A stretch of DNA of 64,000 nt, from positions 8,494,001-8,558,000 of the forward strand of contig OZ316897.1 in assembly GCA_973895155.1 (NCBI GenBank). The letters run 5' to 3'. Below the pieces are notes generated by a model that was given only the letters and a program-made list of their open reading frames with translations, did not search any database and was not told the origin of the DNA. The DNA is from Marsupella aquatica (lineage: Eukaryota > Marchantiophyta). Positions 57,201 to 64,000 of the stretch are shown here, piece after piece; positions within the stretch are counted from its first letter, which is position 1, and every line of letters starts with the position of its first letter. Position numbers and translations under genes: made by a program.

Positions 57201-60200
57201 ATATCGGACTCGCTGTGCATCCTCCGGAGAAAAGGGTCGCGTAGCCGCCAACCTGTGCACGTCCCTGTGCATGAAAGCATGGCCAACAACAATGCTCAAG
57301 ATAAATATCAGTTTCTTCATTTATTCATTCAAAACTCTCAAGGTTGTCAAAAAAACACGAGAAACAACAAACGAACCAAGATTCGCCTCTTCAATGAGCC
57401 AAAGCAATCGGAAAGCTTGCTCAGGAACTAACCATATTCAAACGTGACGAAACCTTATTTCTCATCTTCAAATGACTCGACGGTTATTCTTTCATGTATG
57501 AGCTTCCCAAACAGTGACAGTACATATTCTCAGGAAACTGAAACCAATACGAAGTAAAGCATCAACTACAAATATCAATAACATGAAGATGAGCTCTGGC
57601 ATTTCACCTTGCAGCAGTAGCTGCAGCATTGGATGGTGCAATAGCTGGGGCTCCTCCCAAATGAAGATTACCAGCAGCTGGCATTCCTGGCATACCGTTC
57701 GTAGCAGGCCGGACACCTGAGCCAGTTGGCAACCCACTAGGAAGGTGTGTCCCTGGCAGCTGATACGATTGGCCCAGGCCTGCTAGTTCTTCCTCTCGTT
57801 TCTTTTCTACTTCTCTAATGCGCTTGATCAGCTCCAACGGGCTGCAGCTCCACAACAACACCAGATAAGGTTTCTTGAGCAATATACTAAAAGACCACAA
57901 AAGTCGTGTAGATTCGTCGTTAAGATAGATGAATAATTTGGAATCTGTATTTAAGGAAAAAACAGCATCACCGGGAAAAACATTCTCACACCCACGATAA
58001 GCAGCCAGATCATGACCAACATTTTGTCGGTGAACCACTAATCATATGTGACTGTCATTGACAATGGAGTGTACTCACTTTGGAAAGCCGCCCGCCAAAC
58101 CGTTGTTGCAGTATTGAGAAGCTGTGTTTTGATGTGAGGGGTGGGATGGCAGTAATTTTTGTTCCTCGGGCTGTAAATGGAGTGCCACATACAGTTATCC
58201 GTGATATGAGTTTATAATTGAGGCTTAGCCAAGTTCAGTAACACCTGATAACTTCCAATTCAGAGAAGGGGTCAAACGAAAGCTCTGAGAGTGACAAGAT
58301 AGGAAAGGATACCTGTGATTTGAGAGCTTTAACCTTGTTCACAACACGCACAATATGTTCAAGGTGGACTTTCAATGTATCTTCCTCCATTGGGCCCTGC
58401 AGACGCTGTAGCAGAACCCTCGCACTCCCCTGCATCACCATGAGTCACCTCAGGAGGAATAGGACTTTTGAACAACAACATCCAAACCCTTAAAAAAGCA
58501 TACTACCGCGTCAATAGCTTTCATCTGATCTCAATGAGGACGCAAACCATCTACAAAAGCGGTGGTAAATTCCTCCAAAATATAGAAAACACGAAGAAGA
58601 AATATATTACCTTGGGAATTCCAGGTAAATTGGATGGGTGGGGCTGTGATGTGCTTGGGTCCTCTGGACTGTCACCACCTTCTCCAACAGAGAGCCGATC
58701 AATGAGAGCTTTGTGCCGTTCCTTGCATTGTTTTGGTCTTCGGAATATGCCCTGGACAATCAACTCAATACTCATATTTAGTCATTGAAACCACTGGCTT
58801 GTAGCTGAACAGACAAAGAAACCAGGTCAGAAACAGCCTACTAAAGCTGAGTTCAGTCACAAGGTCCTGCAGAACCAATTCTTTGGACCGTCTACGTGAG
58901 TCTACCGTTCTAGAACTGCCACAGTTGACACACACAATACCTTCAACTGGGAGCTGGAGCTCAGAACGTCACTGACAAGCTCCCAGTTGGGACCCAGATC
59001 GTGTACGAGAGCCAATATTGCCTGAAAATGAGGACATACAACACACACTTTAAATATTAGCCTGTCCTGCTGGCTAGAGATGCCACTCAAGAGTCAAGCA
59101 ATAATTCTATTGTTCAGTTACAGTTATTTAAAAACATATTTTAAATTGATTTTCTTTTTTAACAATTTTTTTAAAAACTGTTAAGAAAAGCAGTCAATTT
59201 GTGCCGACTCACAATGCGAAACTTAGGGATCTTTTTTATGTACCTCTGACACAAGGCTGCATATACTTTGAAAACGTAGAACAGCTTTTAGTAATATTTT
59301 GACAGAAATTCTAAATTATGTTTTGGATGTGCTGGAATCGAGTAAGACCTGATCCTCAATAGTTGACCATGGTATGCCAATACCGGGTGGTTGGCTGACT
59401 GAAACCTGCAAAGAACATCGCCCGTTTCATAGCTTGAGAAGGGGATTTATTAGAAATGTGCACAGAAGCCAATCACTAGACACAAAAGTCAAGATCCTGA
59501 ACCACAATGGTCGAAACTGTTGCTCTGTACTCTCTATCATCAGCATGCCTCAACCACAGTCCTGCATTACTCTTATGACGTTTCTACAAAATCCACTGCA
59601 TGCGTCACTGCATGGTCGCAAGAACTGTACACGATCAATCTAACCAAGGAAATCAATACTACTCGTGACGTCGCCATCATCGTGCAACCTTGACAGCAAT
59701 GCATGTCTTTCATAGTGCTTTATTGGTTTACTAAGGTAATACTCTTTCTTTGACGGACTCTCACAAAGTCAAATTGAGTACCATTCCAGGAAAACAGATG
59801 ACAAAAATCAACTTCTACATGTGAAAGGTGGCTGATGTGGCCTTGCTTAAGATAAGCCCGAGCGTCCCCGCACAGAAGGACGCAAAGACGAAGTCTCACC
59901 TTAATTGACCTACTCTTCCGGTTACGATCACGATTGCTGTTTTGTCGGAGCAGTTTAGAGGAGCTGGAATTGTTGGCAGCCACTGAACCAGTTTGTGCTG
60001 CTGGAACAGCGGTAGCAGCTGGGGCTGTATCAGAATTGATGTCAGAGGTTTGTTTCGAAACCTTTGCTTTTTTCAAAGGAGGCTGCCCTTGTGATGCAGG
60101 AGTTTCAGGTGTTTCAGCTGAAGATCCTGTTCATGTTGTATCTCAACGTCAGTCCAGCTCATAATCATCAATCTTAACCTAACACTGCCATTAATCTAAC

Positions 60201-63200
60201 AAAATAATATTTTGAGGTCTGCTCATTACTGCAAAAAGCACAACGCTATGAGAGGATAAAGACCCAACAAAGACACCCTAATTCAACATAATCTGCTTAA
60301 GATCTGCAACTGAGATCCCACCTATCCCTCCTGCATTAGCTTCAAGTGAACCTGTGTGCAATTGGTCCCCTTTACGCTTCAGCTGCGTGGACATCCGAAG
60401 GCAGGATTAAGAGGACAGACATGGGAACAGCAATGACGGAGTACAGGATGAATACTACAAAAGCTGAAGCAGAAAGTTGCTAGGCAAACACAGCTGCAGG
60501 TACAAAAACAAATCCAACTCTCATGGATCGAAATATAACTTTTCGCATCCTTTATCATAGGTTAAGTTTGATGAGCAAACTTACCTGGTCGTACATAGAA
60601 TTATGCTCTGAGTCGACAGGCTGTAAAATGAAAATACTAGATTAGGCAGGATCTGTGAACTTCAGAAGTTAATAATCCTAACCCCAAAAACCTGACAGAA
60701 CAAAACAAACGACGATGCAGCTAGATGGAAACTATACTCAGCCATTACAAAGAGGTCTGCAAGAGTTACTTTCAAAGTAGAGCCAGTGTTCCCAGATGCA
60801 GCTCCATCTGCTTTAAAGCTTGAACCCAAAGCTCCACTGAAGTGCTTTGTCTTCTTTTTCTTTTTAGACTTTGAGCTCACAAATGTGTTATTGCTCCCAC
60901 CCCCTGTAATATTCTTTATAACAGTAGCAGAGGCAGTAGCAGCAGCATCACCCTCGGTTCTTGGAGAGAAGGTAGCATCAGGCACATTGTTTACTTCCTC
61001 ATGATTGGAATTCAATGCCCCAGACGAAAATGTTGTTCTACTGGTTATGCCAGCTGGACTTGGAAAGGAGCTCGGGCTAGCAGTCCCCAATGACCGCTGC
61101 CTAGCTGTCCCAGAACGCATCCGCTTTGTGGGAATACTACCAACAATAGCACCCGTGGGAGTGCTACCAGTTGGTAAAGATCGTTTGGCAGTCACACCAG
61201 GAGACGGCAAAGTCCCTCCGGTGCCGAACCCTTCGGCAAATGGCGATGGACGTGGTAACCCAGATGATGGCAAGCCTTCCACTTTAGGAGCTGCTGACTT
61301 CAAAATATTCTTACGCTTTTTCTTCGCAATACTACTATGTGGTAAACCACAAAATTGTCCCCCATCATCATCAACCCGAACTCCTTTCATTGGTGACGAC
61401 AGACCTGTTAAAGATAGGCTTTCATCTGCAATAAATTCTGAGGTGGCTACAGCCTCAGCAGCTGCCTGTGCCTCTGCTTCAGCCAGCGCAGCATTGTGAT
61501 CTTGCAATGTCAGCTCATACTCCTGCACAAACCGGCGTCAAGATTATTACTACATCGTAGTCTGAAACAATAATAGAAGCAACTCCGAGCACGGTTCCCT
61601 CCTCAGCAAATTTGGTCAAGACACACGCAGTTTCAGATTGATCTAGAAAATCGTTTTGCTGACTTTCAAAGATTCTATATTATGGTACTGATGCACTGTA
61701 AGAAGCTAAATCTGTGGAAAGGGAGCACTAGGTCGGGGACAAGGTGGTCATGGTAGTGGTGCTAGGGAAGTATCTTACAGCCTCCAGCAATGCTCTTTGT
61801 GTCTCGACCGAATGCCGATAAGCTTCAAAAGAACCGTTGGGTACTGTATAGCATAAAGGTTCCTGATCAACCAAAAGAGCTGTCAGTTCAACTCATGCGA
61901 CTGCATCTAGACAATTTTTGAAGGCCAAGCTTAAAAATTGCTCATGAGAAATGAGAGCAAAAGGTTTTCAAAGGTGGCCCACGCCGTCCACCTACCACTG
62001 GACAGAACCGATCACGTGAATTTCAATAGTTTGTGACTATTTGGCAGCACAGACTGAGCAATTCACGGAACAAAGAGTAACAGAGAAAATGGGATTGGAC
62101 AATTGCACAACATTGACAAAACACACCTCGGGAAATTGATCCTCCCACAGGGGATCTAAAGTACTGCTAGACTCAGAGGTGCGGTCCGGAGTTGAAGGGG
62201 CTTCTGCTTGTGCAGCTAAATCACTTCCACGAGACTCCCTGAGGAAACGCTTGGCATACCCTTGCACAGGTAAAGACCTCTTGCTCAACTTTTGCTTCGC
62301 AAGCTGTTGTGTTGAAGCCTGCCACAGAAAGAAGAAAACAGTTGGGGGGTTGGAGGCATTCTTAGTCATTCACAGACAGAAAACTGATCAAAATATCCTG
62401 AAGTGAACGTCGTTGATCTACTGTACAGCGAGACCTCATCAATACTCAGATTTCACACACAAATGAGAATATGAACTTATTTCTCAATGCTAAAACCACA
62501 CCTCGCCAACCGGAGATTGGTCGACATCCATGGGAACTGCTTCACCATCATCCTTCGCGTTGGCTGGCAGCTCCGCACCTTGACTGTTCGCAGCTGAAAA
62601 CACTTGACCCTTTTCTTTATCTTTACAAATTGTCAACTCTATTGACCTCCAAAACTCCTTTACAGAATTTGCAAGAATACGAGCAACTTTCTTCTGCCTT
62701 CGCTGCAAATCAGTTTCCTGAAAGTCTGACTGCCCCTTAAGCTCAGCAATCCATCGACAGAATTGGGTAGCAGAAGCCATCTTGCATAACCGCTCCTGCA
62801 GTTATAGCATCGCTCTGACTTGTAAATAACCCTACGACTATATTGCAAATAAAGGCGAGCAACTTCTGGCTCATAGAATTTGTTACAATATAATCTTGAA
62901 CTACGAAACCTTGACAACTGGAACGAAGAGCCATTTAACCACTTGCCCAGTACACCAAAAGTTCCAAACATCATTTCTCGTCACTAAAATATCATTTTCA
63001 CGTGGTGCCTACAGGAGATGACCTTTCTCACTCGCACGAGTTCAGGAAAGTAAAATGTACACGACCATTAACCCTAGGATGGAGTAGCGAACGATACCTG
63101 CATAAAATCATTTGCCATCCAAGCCATTTCTTCAAGTACGAAATCCCAATGGGATTTTCGCCTCATGGGTTCTGGCTCTGGTTTTCTTTTCTCCCATAAC

Positions 63201-64000
63201 GCAGCGTCAGTTTTCCTTGCCTGAAAATAGCCACCCGCCAGGTGCAAACAACAACATATAAGATCTCCTGAAGGAAGAACAAGATAATGCTCGACGCGAA
63301 TTGTCACAAAAGATTCAATCAACCCACCTGGATGAGTCCTGCCTCTTCTAAGACATATTCTTCATGAGCCTTTCTAGCGTTGGCTGAGAGGTTTGCTTTA
63401 TGCCTTTCTGCTTCAGCTATCACCTTTGGGTCTTTCTCCTTCTCCCAAGGAAGTATAACACCTGGAAACTTGTTTGAGGCTGTGATTGAACTTGGAGTAC
63501 GAAAACCTGTTCGATTGGAACCTGCCGAAACCGGAGTGGATTGCCCTTCAATCTTGACTTCTTCGTGTGGCAAGGAAATTACACGAACACTTTTCACATC
63601 ATGGCCACTGTCAGCTTCGGTTTCTACACCAGACAACCTTGTCCCCGGTTCTGAGACCTCCTCAATCTTGACCTGCACCCGGGCAGGTTCCAGAGCTTTT
63701 TCGTTTGTCATCATTCTGTCACTCTTTGTGAGGTTCAATGCATCAGTGCTTGCTGTTGATGTCGTCTTTCTTGTGTTATTGCTTCTATTCGCAGATGAAT
63801 CTAAGCTCATTGATGTGACTTGCAACGGACCAGATCCTTCAAGCTGAACGAACCTCTTATCATCAACTATGGGCACCGGAGTTGAATCACGGACATAGTT
63901 GGACGGCATGGTTGTACCTCTTTCTACGACCCTCTGAGCCTGAGAATCAGCAACTCGAATGGGTGACTTATTTTTATATTCACTCTTTGTAGCATGAGGA
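54230..64000 (-). CDS. EAF1: EAF1-like chromatin protein (HSA + SANT/Myb, Gln-rich C-terminus), NuA4 complex scaffold; N-terminus off right edge
   Basis: Plant counterpart of yeast Eaf1/Vid21 and the EP400 N-half, a scaffold of the NuA4 histone H4/H2A acetyltransferase. Eighteen exons (5' to 3'): 63328-64000, 63098-63220, 62502-62795, 62127-62318, 61779-61862, 60770-61522, 60585-60620, 60322-60382, 59900-60126, 59349-59405, 58941-59021, 58611-58751, 58313-58429, 58079-58170, 57608-57841, 56856-57264, 54652-56703, 54230-54409. They join into 1,934 residues with no internal stop. HSA domain: residues about 235-330 (KSHWDFVLEEMAWMANDFMQ, then ERLCKMASATQFC). Conserved plant EAF1 words follow: VQGYAKRFL, AEAPSTPDR, YTVPNGSFEAYRHSVE and GSIPTKRMR. 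SANT/Myb: residues about 825-885 (PWSTIEDQAILALVHDLGPN, then PKQCKERHKALID). The tail is Gln-rich with a run of about 21 Q. The first exon is still open at the window edge, so the true start is not seen. Confidence 0.93.
55960..56026 (-). repeat. Poly-glutamine (CAG/CAA) tract inside EAF1
   Basis: About 21 consecutive Gln codons, mixed CAA and CAG, in the last large exon. The mixture makes the tract less prone to slippage than pure CAG. It sits in a Gln/Pro/Ser-rich low-complexity tail that spans most of residues 1,200-1,875. Confidence 0.95.

Overview
The window is nuclear DNA from a land plant. It has multi-exon genes with short GT-AG introns, long gene-poor stretches packed with decayed transposable elements and tandem repeats, and no bacterial-style gene order. 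Two gene models were assembled by hand from exon phase and splice signals: an auxin-response-factor-like gene and a plant-type EAF1 (HSA plus SANT) gene. The ARF-like gene has no B3 DNA-binding domain. Such non-canonical ARFs are known from bryophytes, so a liverwort or moss is the best guess for the organism, but this is inference and no species can be named.

Layout. (1) At 62-1,539 on the minus strand is the 5' part of a branched-chain aminotransferase gene with a probable mitochondrial presequence; it runs off the left edge. (2) At 1.54-4.35 kb is its upstream region, with fresh 100-bp and 55-bp tandem duplications. (3) From 4.3 to 45.3 kb is repeat-rich DNA. It holds a 120-bp minisatellite, a family of inverted-repeat elements, a 720-bp TIR element, a perfect 41-bp inverted repeat, a young 3.7-kb LTR element nested inside an older inverted-repeat element, a 5'-truncated LINE and an older degraded relative, a GC-rich island, and several tandem arrays. 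No convincing host gene was found in this part. (4) At 47,674-51,556 on the plus strand is the ARF-like gene (four exons, 619 residues), preceded by a long simple-repeat-rich leader or promoter. (5) At 51.56-54.23 kb is a convergent intergenic gap. (6) At 54,230-64,000 on the minus strand is the EAF1-like gene (18 exons in view, 1,934 residues in view), with its N-terminus beyond the right edge.

How the genes relate. The three genes belong to separate processes: branched-chain amino-acid metabolism in mitochondria, auxin transcriptional response, and the NuA4 histone acetyltransferase complex. The last two are convergent neighbours and both carry long glutamine-rich low-complexity regions, but nothing in the sequence shows a functional link. 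No operon-like or defence-like system was found. The best candidates for a second look are the B3-less ARF, the animal/fungal-like BCAT in a plant, the nested LTR insertion, and the perfect inverted repeat at 12.5 kb.
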